From Acidocella sp. (GTDB lineage: Bacteria; Pseudomonadota; Alphaproteobacteria; Acetobacterales; Acetobacteraceae), in contig JAMFRU010000015.1 of NCBI GenBank assembly GCA_026224875.1, forward strand, positions 1 through 42,969: a stretch of DNA of 42,969 bases. The letters are read 5' to 3'. Below are positions 31,498-40,255 of the stretch, one piece after another. The notes under the pieces are model-generated. The model was not told the DNA's origin and made no database searches. It worked only from the letters and a program-made list of their open reading frames with translations. Every line of letters starts with the position of its first letter. Within the stretch, counting starts at the first letter, position 1. Made by a program: the position numbers and the translations under genes.

Positions 31498-33636
31498 TTA
31501 TGCCGCCGTGTTTGTCTCAAGCTCGAACGCGACGAAGGACCTCGCGGTTACGTCATAGGTATCGCCGGTAGAGAATTGCTCCCTTGTGTCGGCCTCCGGA
31601 GCGTTGGTGTCGAACAATAGCTTCCAGCCTGCCGCATCGACGTTATGGGGCAGGGTAAATTGCACTAGGTCGTGATGGGCGTTCAATATCAGGAGAACGC
31701 TGGTATCGGCGCCGCGCTGTTTTATCCCGGTTGCCTGCGCCCGGCCATCGATCATCATGCCAAAGCAGCGCATTTCTTCATCGGCCCAATCCTCATCGGC
31801 CATCGGGTTGCCGTTGGCGTTGATCCAGGTGAGGTCCCTGACTTCGAGTTCCTTGTCTTCATCGCCGGTTAAAAACCGGCTGCGGCGTAAAATCGGAAAA
31901 TCGCGCCGCAGTTTCGTCAGCTTTTGCACGAACCGGATAAGCTCCTGGCCTTTCTCCCGAATGTCCCAATTCACCCAGCTTATAGCGCTGTCCTGGCAAT
32001 AGGCATTGTTGTTGCCGTCCTGCGTACGCCCGAATTCATCGCCGGCGAGCAGCATGGGTGTGCCTTGAGAGAGCAGCAAAGTTGCCAGCATGTTGCGGAT
32101 TTGGCGTGCGCGCAGCTCGTTAATCTCAGGGTCGTCGGTGGGGCCTTCCGCGCCGCAATTCCAGGACTGATTATTGGAGCTGCCGTCGTTATTGTCTTCG
32201 TTATTCGCCTCGTTATGTTTTTCGTTGTAGCTCGCCCAATCGTTCAGAGTGAAACCATCATGTGCCGTAACGAAGTTCACGCAGGCCCATGGACGGCGCC
32301 CCTGGCTATTGAACAAATCCGCCGAGGCGCACATGCGTGATGCCATTGTTGCCGCGGCGCCATCGCCTTTCCAGAACTCGCGCGTCTGGTCGCGGTATTT
32401 ATCATTCCACTCGGCCCAGCCTGGGGGGAAGCCGCCTACCTGGTAGCCGCCGGGGCCGCAATCCCATGGTTCGGCCACGAGTTTGACGAAGCCGAGAACG
32501 GGATCCTGCGAGCAGGCTTTCAAAAAACCGCTCTGGTTGTCGAAGCCATTGGGCTCGCGCGCCAATATGGTTCCAAGGTCGAACCGAAAACCATCGACAT
32601 GTGTTTCCGTAACCCAATAGCGCAGACTATCGGTGACCATCTGGATCACCCGGGGGTGGCTTAGATTGACGGTATTTCCTGTGCCGGTGTCGTTAATGTA
32701 GAAACGCGGGTTGTCGGGCATGAGCCGGTAGTAGGAGGCGTTGTCGATTCCCTTGAAGGACAGGGTCGCACCGCGTTCGTTACCTTCGGCTGTGTGGTTG
32801 TACACCACATCCAGAATGACTTCGAGGCCGGCATCGTGAAAGCGGGCGACCATTTCCTTGAACTCACGAAGAGAATTGGCGCGGTCCGCGGCGTATCTCG
32901 GGTCCGGCGCGAAAAAGCCGATGGTGTTATAGCCCCAGTAATTGGTGAGCTTGTTTTCCAGCAGATGGGAATCATTGATAAAACTATGGATCGGCAGAAG
33001 CTCGACCGAGGTTACACCTAGGTCTTTGATGTGCCGTATAACCTCGGCCTGGCCGAGCCCGGCGTAGGTGCCGCGCAAATTCTCAGGGACACCTGGGTGC
33101 AGCTTGGTGAAGCCTTTGACATGGGTTTCGTAGAATATGGTACGATCCCAGGCGACGGGATGGCGGTTGGGCTCGCCTTTCCAATCGAAACCGGGATCGA
33201 CCACCACGCATTTGGGCATGAATTTCGCGCTGTCGCGTTCGTCGAAACTCAGGTCCTCGTCCGCTGAGCCGATGGTATAACCATAGCAGGCGGGGTCCCA
33301 TTTCAGCTCGCCGGTATGCGCGCGGGCGTAGGGGTCCAGCAGCAGCTTGTTGGGGTTGAAGCGGTGCCCGGCATCCGGTTCGTAGGGGCCGTGCACGCGG
33401 TAGCCGTAGGCATCGCCGGGGCCAATGCCTTCGATCCAGCCATGGAAGATCTGATCCGTGTATTCTGGTAATTCGATACGGTCGGTCTCAATCTCGCCGG
33501 AGGTGTCGAAGAGGCATAACTCCACTTTTGTGGCATGGGCGGAGAAGAGCGCGAAATTGACGCCTTTGCCATCCCATACCGCACCGATGGGGTGCGGTAG
33601 GCCCTCTCGAACGCGTCGCGATGATATGGCCGCCAT
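31498..33636 (-). CDS. glgX: Glycogen debranching enzyme GlgX
   Basis: A 712-residue GH13 isoamylase-type enzyme cleaving alpha-1,6 branches of phosphorylase-limited glycogen. It has an N-terminal CBM48-like domain (P-H-P-I-G-A-V-W-D-G-K-G-V-N-F-A-L-F-S) and a catalytic barrel with V-V-Y-N-H-T. The nucleophile is in D-G-F-R-F-D-L-G (about residue 350), the acid/base Glu in A-E-P-W-D (about 390) and the third Asp in T-A-H-D-G-F (about 460). Length and domains are normal. No other glycogen gene is in the window. High G+C returns here, so it is taken as the right flank of the island. Confidence 0.96.
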   Translation of the reverse strand: MAAISSRRVREGLPHPIGAVWDGKGVNFALFSAHATKVELCLFDTSGEIETDRIELPEYTDQIFHGWIEGIGPGDAYGYRVHGPYEPDAGHRFNPNKLLLDPYARAHTGELKWDPACYGYTIGSADEDLSFDERDSAKFMPKCVVVDPGFDWKGEPNRHPVAWDRTIFYETHVKGFTKLHPGVPENLRGTYAGLGQAEVIRHIKDLGVTSVELLPIHSFINDSHLLENKLTNYWGYNTIGFFAPDPRYAADRANSLREFKEMVARFHDAGLEVILDVVYNHTAEGNERGATLSFKGIDNASYYRLMPDNPRFYINDTGTGNTVNLSHPRVIQMVTDSLRYWVTETHVDGFRFDLGTILAREPNGFDNQSGFLKACSQDPVLGFVKLVAEPWDCGPGGYQVGGFPPGWAEWNDKYRDQTREFWKGDGAAATMASRMCASADLFNSQGRRPWACVNFVTAHDGFTLNDWASYNEKHNEANNEDNNDGSSNNQSWNCGAEGPTDDPEINELRARQIRNMLATLLLSQGTPMLLAGDEFGRTQDGNNNAYCQDSAISWVNWDIREKGQELIRFVQKLTKLRRDFPILRRSRFLTGDEDKELEVRDLTWINANGNPMADEDWADEEMRCFGMMIDGRAQATGIKQRGADTSVLLILNAHHDLVQFTLPHNVDAAGWKLLFDTNAPEADTREQFSTGDTYDVTARSFVAFELETNTAA

Positions 33637-33902
33637 CCTTGCCCCTCTCTCCGTTGCTGTTGGTCCTTACTGTGATGCCGAGGCGGGTGCGGTTGCTGTA
33701 TTTTTAATTGTCTGTCATGTTAAATCCTCGTTATTTCGGACGCAGGGGATACGATGGCGGGCAATCGTTGCGGCTTCGGCCTATATTTTCGCCATGCTGA
33801 TCACCAGGTGAGTGCTTCATGTTACTCATTGGAAGACATTATCATGGCTGATCTCTTCGGGTGGCTGGCCCGTTCCTGCGTTTGGCGGGAGGGTTACGGA
33901 AT

Positions 33903-34961
33903 ATGAAAATTTTCCAATGCCAGGCGTGCAGCGCGCCGATCTATTTCGAGAACCGTTTTTGTGGAGCGTGTGGCCATGCTCTGGGCTATTTGCCGGTTGC
34001 TGGCATACTGAGTGCCGTGGAGCCTGATGGCGGCGCGTACGTGGCGCTGGCGCCGGATAGACCGCGATTACGGTTCTGCGAAAACGCCACGCCGGATGCG
34101 TGCAACTGGATGATCGATGTTGACCAGGAGGACCCTTTCTGTCTGGCGTGTCAGCACAACCGCATGATCCCGGACCTTGCTCAAGGGCATAATCTTGAGC
34201 ATTGGCGGGATATGGAAATTGCCAAACACCGGCTGTTTTACAGCCTTATGGCGTTTCGCCTGCCGTTGCAGACGCGCGTGCAGAATCCGGCGCATGGGCT
34301 GGTGTTTGATTTTCTAGCTCAAGAAAATGCGGTGACGAAAATTCTGACCGGCCATGACGAAGGTATTATCGTCATTAATTTGAACGAAGCGGATGATGCG
34401 AAGCGCGCGAAGATGCGGGCTGATATGCATGAACCTTACCGCACGTTGCTGGGGCATTTCCGCCACGAGGTCGGACATTATTTCTGGGACGTTCTGGTCC
34501 GGGATGCGGGTAAAATCGACGCGTGCCGCGAAATATTCGGAGATGAAAGCATCGATTACGCGGAGGCGCTCAAGCAGCATTACGAGAATGGCGCGCCGGC
34601 CAATTGGCAGGAGAATTTTATCAGCACCTATGCCACATCGCATCCTTGGGAAGACTTTGCGGAAAGCTGGGCGCATTATCTGCACATCGTCGATACGCTG
34701 GAAACGGCGGTGGCGTTTGGCCTGCATATCCACCCCAAGGTGAGCAAGGATGAGGGTATGCATTCGGATATTGAATTCAGCCCCTACAGGGCGGATTCCG
34801 TGGAGCAGCTGATGTCGGCCTGGCTGCCGCTGACGCTGACGATGAATAATCTCAACCGGAGCATGGGCGAAAAAGATCTCTACCCGTTCGTGTTATCCAA
34901 TGCCGTGATCCAGAAACTTCATTTTATTCATGAGCTCATCGCAAGCGCGCGTGCGGCTTGA
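33903..34961 (+). CDS. Zinc-ribbon putative zinc-binding metallopeptidase
   Basis: A 352-residue protein with an N-terminal zinc ribbon (Cys pairs at 6/9 and 20/23: C-Q-A-C and C-G-A-C). It has additional cysteines in D-P-F-C-L-A-C-Q-H-N-R-M-I-P and a gluzincin-type H-E-V-G-H at 188-192 with a downstream F-A-E-S-W-A-H-Y providing a likely Glu ligand. This combination is the family annotated as putative zinc-binding metallopeptidases in proteobacteria; substrates are unknown. The start is ATG 33903 (M-K-I-F-Q-C-Q-A-C). Convergent with the decayed heme oxygenase, with only six bases between the stops. The 266 bp upstream to glgX hold no gene. Confidence 0.88.
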   Translation: MKIFQCQACSAPIYFENRFCGACGHALGYLPVAGILSAVEPDGGAYVALAPDRPRLRFCENATPDACNWMIDVDQEDPFCLACQHNRMIPDLAQGHNLEHWRDMEIAKHRLFYSLMAFRLPLQTRVQNPAHGLVFDFLAQENAVTKILTGHDEGIIVINLNEADDAKRAKMRADMHEPYRTLLGHFRHEVGHYFWDVLVRDAGKIDACREIFGDESIDYAEALKQHYENGAPANWQENFISTYATSHPWEDFAESWAHYLHIVDTLETAVAFGLHIHPKVSKDEGMHSDIEFSPYRADSVEQLMSAWLPLTLTMNNLNRSMGEKDLYPFVLSNAVIQKLHFIHELIASARAA

Positions 34962-34967
34962 TCTCCG

Positions 34968-36037
34968 TCAGTTTGTGCCGGCGAACCAGGATGTCAGGCA
35001 GGCGAAAGTCGCGGTTGCGCCGAGGTTGATTTCGCCGGCATCGGTGAAGGGCGCCGCGTCTAGCCGGGCGAGGAAATCGCGCCACATCAGCCCGGTCTGG
35101 TCGCCATAGCCGGCGAAATAACTGCCGCCTGACTCCCGCGCCAGTCCCAGCCGCGCGAGCTGGTTTTTTTCGATGACGTGGCCACCGAGCGTTGAGCCTT
35201 CCATGACATAGAATCGGCATGGGGCAGGCGGGGAGGGCGTCGATGGCCTCCGCCGTCATGCCGAGTGTTGTCAGGTCATTGGTCAGCAGGTGCAGACGCT
35301 GGCGCGGGCGGGTGAATGCAGCGTCATCCATGAGGCGCCCGGCGAGCGGCTGCCAGGCGCGCCAAAACCCATAAAATTTGCCGAGGATTTTTATGTAATC
35401 CTGCAGCCTCAGCCGTCCATCGAGCAGATCCGCGTGGCTGCGAGTTGCTGATGCGCTGGTCTGGTGGCCTCGCGCAGCTGCGCCAGCACAGAGCCTGTCA
35501 TGGCACGAATGCCGGCGGCGGTGCGTCTGGCGAGTTCCGCCAAATCGTTTCGGGTTCCGTTTAAACCGCGGAGGGCTTCCTCTAGCTGGCGGCCGGTGAG
35601 GAGCGGGTTCGCCACCTCCCGGTGGTGTGTGAACTTGGCCGGCACCAGCCCAGCATGCTCATGCACAGCAATATTCAGCGCCTCGGCACCCGGAAGCTGC
35701 AAAGTGAATTTCCAGGGGTGACACCGCGCAGACGGAAAACGCGCAGCCGCTGGCGCATTTCTTCGTCGAATGCGGGGCCGAACAATTCCGCCACATCATG
35801 GCCGAAGAGATTTTCCGCCACGGCGAAAGCGGGGAAATACCTATGCGCATTGGCGCTGACGACGGCGATTTTGAAGTTTTCGGCTGGGTCCAGCACCAGC
35901 AGGGCGCCGTGCGGCTGGATGGTGCCGGGCGTGGTTATGGGCTCACGGGCACAAAGCGTATCGGCATCGTTTGGCAGGTCTGGGGCGGTGCCTGCGAAGT
36001 TTTGGTCCTGTGGGGGCGTTGGGTTCCCCAAATACAA
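34968..36037 (-). pseudogene. Decayed bacteriophytochrome-heme oxygenase chimera (bphP'-bphO')
   Basis: Read from 36037 downward. A BphP PAS domain is first, with chromophore-type Cys (L-C-A-R-E-P-I) and P-G-T-I-Q-P-H-G-A-L-L-V-L-D. A one-base frameshift near 35695 leads to N-I-A-V-H-E-H-A-G-L-V-P-A-K and the start of the GAF domain (A-A-G-I-R-A-M-T-G). There, without a break in frame, it changes into a heme oxygenase N-terminus (V-L-A-Q-L-R-E-A-T-R-P-A-H-Q-Q-L). Two more frameshifts, near 35437 and 35222, are needed to continue through L-L-D-G-R-L-R-L-Q-D-Y-I and M-E-G-S-T-L-G-G-H-V-I-E-K. Most of the photosensor and any kinase are gone. BphO makes biliverdin for BphP; this light-sensing pair is evidently dead. 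Sequencing errors could explain single shifts, not the missing phytochrome core. Confidence 0.85.
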
Positions 36038-36121
36038 ACAGATGAACGGTTAACTCTACTTGTTCATGTTCGTAATGTCGAGCGCGCAGCAATTTATCGC
36101 ATTGCCTCCGCCTCCGGGCCG

Positions 36122-36146
36122 CCAGAGCGGCTTCTGAAACGGTCTC
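36122..36146. repeat. 25-bp dispersed repeat, copy 1 (after hemolysin III)
   Basis: CCAGAGCGGCTTCTGAAACG plus GTCTC, identical to 38755-38779. It begins directly at the stop codon of the hemolysin III gene (read on the - strand). Confidence 0.85.
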
Positions 36147-36803
36147 TTACACAAGCTGGGCGATCGCGCCAAACTGCAGGCCCGCACCACATAGCACCAT
36201 GACATGCCAGATGGCATTGTGAAACCGGACACCGCCCCAGGCATGAATGAGCGCGCCGAGCGAGTAGACGATGCCGCCAGATGCCAGCAGCAGCAAAGTG
36301 GTTTCGCTCACGGAGGAAATTAAAATTGGCAGAAACCCGAGGATGACCCAGCCCATGGCGATGTATAATCCGACGGAAAGATAGTTGGTGCGCGGGGTGA
36401 AAAATGTTTTGAGCATGATGCCGGCAACCGCCAGGAACCAGATAATGCCGAGCAGCAGATGGCCGGAAAAATCTGGAAAAGCAATCAGCGCAAATGGTGT
36501 GTAGCTGGCGGCGATCATCACGAAAATCATGGCATGATCCAGCCGGCGGAATCTGGCTTTGATGCGCCCGGTATGCGCCGAATTATAGAGGGCCGAAGCC
36601 GTTAACATGCAGAGCAGGCCGAAACCGTAGATGAGTATGGACGTGGTAAGTTTAGCGCCCGCCTGTGGGGGTATCCGCGAAATCAGCCAGGCCACACCGC
36701 CCAAAGCGCCGAGAATGCCGACGGCATGCACGGCCTGATCAGCCAGCAGTTCGGTACGATCATAATGGGGAAAATTATAGGGTTTTGGTACTGTGTCGTT
36801 CAT
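36147..36803 (-). CDS. Hemolysin III / PAQR family membrane protein
   Basis: A 218-residue, seven-helix protein. PAQR signatures: A-L-Y-N-S-A-H in the second helix, R-R-L-D-H-A-M-I-F-V-M-I-A-A-S-Y-T-P-F, and F-H-N-A-I-W-H-V-M-V-L with the C-terminal zinc-binding histidines; together they form the Ser/His/Asp/His metal site of the family. Bacterial members are annotated hemolysin III, but the true activity is probably hydrolase-like and unclear. Start ATG 36803 (M-N-D-T-V-P-K-P-Y-N-F-P); a longer frame to 36872 overlaps the upstream HAD gene. Same direction as the HAD gene, 43 bp apart, likely an operon. Confidence 0.92.
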   Translation of the reverse strand: MNDTVPKPYNFPHYDRTELLADQAVHAVGILGALGGVAWLISRIPPQAGAKLTTSILIYGFGLLCMLTASALYNSAHTGRIKARFRRLDHAMIFVMIAASYTPFALIAFPDFSGHLLLGIIWFLAVAGIMLKTFFTPRTNYLSVGLYIAMGWVILGFLPILISSVSETTLLLLASGGIVYSLGALIHAWGGVRFHNAIWHVMVLCGAGLQFGAIAQLV

Positions 36804-36846
36804 GGTCCATATCTTCTGAATTGGAGTTTGAGAGAATTGAGGGGCG

Positions 36847-37524
36847 TCATCTACGGTTGGCCAGGGCGGCAAGATCGTATTTCAGTAGATCGCCGACATG
36901 TTCGACCGTAAAATCGGCAGGGGGATATGCCGCCAATTGTTTTGGATCCGTGGCGTAATGGCCTTGCCGGGGGAACACGGTTGTTACGCGGTCGCCCCAG
37001 ACGCGCTTGATGGCATCCAGGATGCGCAGCTTGTCGTCGATCATCACATAGCGCCGTGCCGGGAAATGCGTCTCCACATCCACCAGTTCCAACTCCTTGT
37101 GGATGTAGATCAGCACGTTCTCGCCGAAGACCGGCCATAGACCTGATTTTTCAATTTTGCGCGGCTGGAACACGGCATCCCCGTCTGACAATATGGCAGT
37201 CACACCAACTTTCTGCGCGGCTTTCACCACTTCGATGGCATTGGGGTAGAGGCGCTCGCGAAAATTGTAGTCGATCAGCCAGTTGGCAATGCGCAGCAGT
37301 TTGGGGTGGTGCATGGCTTCGAGCCGGTAACGCTCCAATGTACCGAGATAATCGGCATAACCAAGTTCCGCGCGTAGCTGTTCGAAGATCGCCCAGAAGC
37401 GGTCGCGAACCTCGGTTCCATAACTATCGAGCAGATGCTTACCCAGATCGGCCTGGACGCGGTCGTTATCCAGCAGCGTGTTGTCCACGTCGAACAGGAA
37501 CACAATGTCCGCGGCTTCGGGCAT
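36847..37524 (-). CDS. HAD-superfamily hydrolase
   Basis: A 225-residue protein with the HAD nucleophile motif F-L-F-D-V-D-N-T-L-L-D-N-D at the N-terminus. Motif II is A-I-L-S-D-G-D, a Lys lies in F-Q-P-R-K-I-E-K-S-G, and motif IV is Y-V-M-I-D-D-K-L-R-I-L. The helical cap between residues 20 and 100 is of type C1. Likely a small-molecule phosphatase; substrate not predictable. First gene of a two-gene operon with hemolysin III, divergent from the aldo/keto reductase gene across a 258-bp spacer in which I see nothing else. Confidence 0.9.
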   Translation of the reverse strand: MPEAADIVFLFDVDNTLLDNDRVQADLGKHLLDSYGTEVRDRFWAIFEQLRAELGYADYLGTLERYRLEAMHHPKLLRIANWLIDYNFRERLYPNAIEVVKAAQKVGVTAILSDGDAVFQPRKIEKSGLWPVFGENVLIYIHKELELVDVETHFPARRYVMIDDKLRILDAIKRVWGDRVTTVFPRQGHYATDPKQLAAYPPADFTVEHVGDLLKYDLAALANRR

Positions 37525-37782
37525 GGGCTTGGTCTTTCACTGTGCGGCGAACTGAGGCGGGCAAACTAAAGCAACGGCGATCATAGGCCGCTGCCGTGTA
37601 TAGGAATATTGGTCCGCGGTAGACGATCATCAAGTTCCTGTTGTCAAACGGGGATAAGGCGCGGCGTGGGTTGGCGGGTGTCCTATTGGCCCGGGGCAAT
37701 GTCTCCTGGTACAAAACTACAAAGCCGGCCGGGTTATCGCTTTGCCAGCAGGAACGGATCACCGTGGGGGTTAAGGAAAGTC

Positions 37783-38745
37783 ATGAAATATCGCAAACTG
37801 GGTGACAGTGGCGTTACAATTTCGGAAATCGCGTTCGGCTCCTGGCTCACCACCTCCGGTGGCGTGCAGAAGGACCAGGCGATCGCCTGTGTCCACCGCG
37901 CCCTCGATTGCGGTATCACGCTGATCGACACGGCGAATGTCTATGGCCGCGGGGTTGCGGAAACGGTGTTGGGCGAGGCGCTCTCCGGGATCGCACGCGA
38001 GAGCTATGTGCTTGCGACCAAACTCTTTTTCCCGATGAGCGAGACCGACCGCGGCCTGTCGCGGGCGCAGATCCATAAGCAGATCGACGCCTCGCTGACG
38101 CGGCTGCGGGTTGATTATGTCGATCTGTACCAATGCCACCGCTATGACGACGCGACGCCGCTGGAAGAGACGATGACGGCGCTGAGCGAGATCGTGCGCG
38201 CCGGCAAGGCACGGCATATCGGCTTCTCCGAATGGCCGGCGGATAAGATCGAGGCGGCTTTGGCGCTGCCGGGTACGCTGCCGGGCATAACGAAATTTGT
38301 CTCCAGCCAGCCGCAATACTCGCTTTTGCACCGGGCACCCGAGCAGGCGGTTATCCCGCTCTGCGCCAAATCGGGGATTTCGCAGATTGTCTGGTCGCCA
38401 TTGGGGCAGGGGGTGTTGACGGGCAAATATTTGCCTGGCGCTGCCGTGCCGGCGGATAGCCGTGCCGCGAATGACAGTATGAAGGGGGCATTCCGCCAAC
38501 AATGGCTGGAGCCCAAGGTGCTGGCGGCGGTGCAGGCGCTGAAACCCCTCGCGGCACAGGTCGATCTCACAATCGCGCAGTTCGCACTGGCTTGGGTGCT
38601 GCGTGAACCCAACGTAGGTGCCGCGATTATCGGGGCATCACGTCCGGAGCAGATCGATGAGAATGTTGCTGCGTCGGGGCGCCAGGTGCCGCCGGAATTG
38701 TTCGTTGAGGCGGAGCGGATTATTAGCGGATCGCTGAGCCCGTAA
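37783..38745 (+). CDS. Aldo/keto reductase (potassium-channel-beta-like)
   Basis: A 320-residue NADPH-dependent oxidoreductase with an (alpha/beta)8 barrel: M-K-Y-R-K-L-G-D-S-G-V-T-I-S-E-I, catalytic Asp/Tyr in D-T-A-N-V-Y-G-R-G, Lys in L-A-T-K-L, and His in Y-Q-C-H-R-Y-D. The C-terminal cofactor segment I-I-G-A-S-R-P-E-Q-I-D-E-N-V marks the YghZ/Kv-beta branch. Start ATG 37783 after AAGGA; the open frame further upstream is not family-like. Substrate unknown. It precedes the P450 gene in the same direction, but a dispersed repeat and a hairpin lie between, so coupling is doubtful. Confidence 0.95.
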   Translation: MKYRKLGDSGVTISEIAFGSWLTTSGGVQKDQAIACVHRALDCGITLIDTANVYGRGVAETVLGEALSGIARESYVLATKLFFPMSETDRGLSRAQIHKQIDASLTRLRVDYVDLYQCHRYDDATPLEETMTALSEIVRAGKARHIGFSEWPADKIEAALALPGTLPGITKFVSSQPQYSLLHRAPEQAVIPLCAKSGISQIVWSPLGQGVLTGKYLPGAAVPADSRAANDSMKGAFRQQWLEPKVLAAVQALKPLAAQVDLTIAQFALAWVLREPNVGAAIIGASRPEQIDENVAASGRQVPPELFVEAERIISGSLSP

Positions 38746-38754
38746 GAGCCCGCC

Positions 38755-38779
38755 CCAGAGCGGCTTCTGAAACGGTCTC
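38755..38779. repeat. 25-bp dispersed repeat, copy 2 (after aldo/keto reductase)
   Basis: Exact copy of 36122-36146 in the same absolute orientation. Relative to the preceding gene it is inverted, starting nine bases after the aldo/keto reductase stop. Confidence 0.85.
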
Positions 38780-38879
38780 AAGGCGTTCGGCCGGGAACAC
38801 GGTATCGCCGGTGTGATGGGTTTATGGCTGGCCGCCATGGTCCGGCTTCGGTAGATTGACCGCAAATCCAACCAAGAAC

Positions 38880-38898
38880 GCCCGCCCAAGCTGCGGGC
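38880..38898 (+). promoter_or_regulatory. GC-rich hairpin just before the P450 ribosome site
   Basis: GCCCGC (38880-38885) pairs with GCGGGC (38893-38898). GGGAG of the ribosome site begins within a few bases and ATG follows at 38913. Could limit translation or be the end of an upstream terminator. Confidence 0.4.
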
Positions 38899-38912
38899 GC
38901 GGGAGAAAACGA

Positions 38913-40184
38913 ATGCCGGAGCAGCTTACACTCGACCAGATCCGCGTGGATTACGACGCGCCGGCGCATGTGCCGAAGGACCGGATCGTCGATCTGTCGT
39001 TTGCCATGGGCGGGGTGCCGAATGATCTGGTTGATCCGTATGAGCCGTTCGAATGGCTGGCCGGGCCGGAAATTCCGCGGCTGCTGTATAATGTGCCGGC
39101 GCAGAACGGCATGGCTGCTGTCTCCGGCATGGGCAAGGGCAATTGGGTGGCCACCCATTACGAGGATATCGACCGCATCTATACCGATAACGAGTATTTC
39201 TCGAACAAAGGTGCCGCGGAATTCCAGCGGCTGATCGGCGAGAGTTTCCGCTCGATCCCGCTTGGTGTGGACCCGCCGGAACACAGCAAATACCGCATGT
39301 ATCTGGTGCCGTATTTCTCGCCGGCACGCATTTCGCGCGACCTGGAGCCGGGTATCCGCGCGGTGGTGGTGGAGATGATCGAGGCCGCTAAAGCCAAAGG
39401 CGAGGTGGACATGGCCTGGGATTTTGCCCGCGTGTATCCGGTGCGTATTTTCATGAGTCTGATGGGCTTTCCGCCGCCGATGTTCGAGCAGTTTCTTGAT
39501 TGGGAATGGGATATTCTGCATTCCGGCAATATCGAGAAGATGCAGGGAGCGTTGAGCGGCGTGCTGGCGTTCCTGCGCGGCTTCATGGCCGAGAAAGAGA
39601 AGAACCCGGACGAGTTTCTGGTCTCCTCGATCGTTAACGGTAAAATCCAGGGCCGGTCGCCAACCGAGGAAGAGAAGATCGGCATGGTCTGGTTCCTCTG
39701 GCTGGGCGGGCTGGATACCGTGGCAGCGACCATCGCCCAGATGTTCCGCCGCATGGCGCTGCAGCCGGATATCCAGCGCCAGTTGCGCGCCGACCCCTCG
39801 CTGATCAACGGCGCGGTCGAGGAGTTTTTGCGCACCCAGCCGATCCTCAGCTCCGCGCGCTCGGCCGTGAAAGATTTCGAGTGGCACGGGGTGCAGATCA
39901 AAGCGGGGGACAGCTTCTCCTGCCTCAACCCGGCCGGCAATTTCGATCCCGCCCGGTTCGAAAACCCGCGCGTGTTCGACCCCACCCGCAAAGGCAACCG
40001 GCACTTCACCTTCGTGGGCGGTGTACATGCCTGCCTGGGCGCGCATCTCGCGCGGCGCGAACTGCGGCTGCTGCTGGAAGAATGGTTCAAGCGCATTCCG
40101 GAATTCCGCGTAAAGCCGGGCGCGGACACAACAGTATTCCCGGGCCTGCTCTCAATCCGCAACCTGCCGCTGGTTTGGGGCTGA
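38913..40184 (+). CDS. Cytochrome P450
   Basis: A 423-residue soluble bacterial P450. The I-helix reads L-W-L-G-G-L-D-T-V-A-A-T (oxygen-activation Asp-Thr), the K-helix E-E-F-L-R (ExxR), and the heme loop F-T-F-V-G-G-V-H-A-C-L-G-A-H with thiolate Cys at 374. Chosen start ATG 38913 (M-P-E-Q-L-T-L-D-Q-I-R); the frame before it is a TTG extension without support. No ferredoxin or reductase gene adjoins it, so electron partners are elsewhere; substrate unknown. Convergent with homospermidine synthase, the stops joined by a symmetric repeat. Confidence 0.95.
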   Translation: MPEQLTLDQIRVDYDAPAHVPKDRIVDLSFAMGGVPNDLVDPYEPFEWLAGPEIPRLLYNVPAQNGMAAVSGMGKGNWVATHYEDIDRIYTDNEYFSNKGAAEFQRLIGESFRSIPLGVDPPEHSKYRMYLVPYFSPARISRDLEPGIRAVVVEMIEAAKAKGEVDMAWDFARVYPVRIFMSLMGFPPPMFEQFLDWEWDILHSGNIEKMQGALSGVLAFLRGFMAEKEKNPDEFLVSSIVNGKIQGRSPTEEEKIGMVWFLWLGGLDTVAATIAQMFRRMALQPDIQRQLRADPSLINGAVEEFLRTQPILSSARSAVKDFEWHGVQIKAGDSFSCLNPAGNFDPARFENPRVFDPTRKGNRHFTFVGGVHACLGAHLARRELRLLLEEWFKRIPEFRVKPGADTTVFPGLLSIRNLPLVWG

Positions 40185-40255
40185 AGGCTGGGGGTGTTCC
40201 ACGGAACAGGCCAGGGCAGAGCCCCAGCCTTTTCCGTGGAACACCCCCGCCCTCA
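40182..40255. repeat. Symmetric repeat between P450 and homospermidine synthase stops
   Basis: From each TGA the outward reading is closely similar: TGAAGGCTGGGGGTGTTCC on the left and TGAGGGCGGGGGTGTTCC on the right. Then ACGGAA and AGGC pair across (40190-40212 with 40226-40248), with a GGGC-AGA-GCCC centre. Shortest intact copy of the family; a plausible bidirectional terminator. Confidence 0.85.

Noticed and set aside
24623-33640. Attachment-site duplicate of the tRNA-Ser 3' end
   Set aside because: No second copy of the T-arm/acceptor sequence was found by eye downstream, and no integrase gene is present.
38778-40046. 422-codon - strand open frame
   Set aside because: Antisense to the P450 gene, which has all heme and I-helix motifs.
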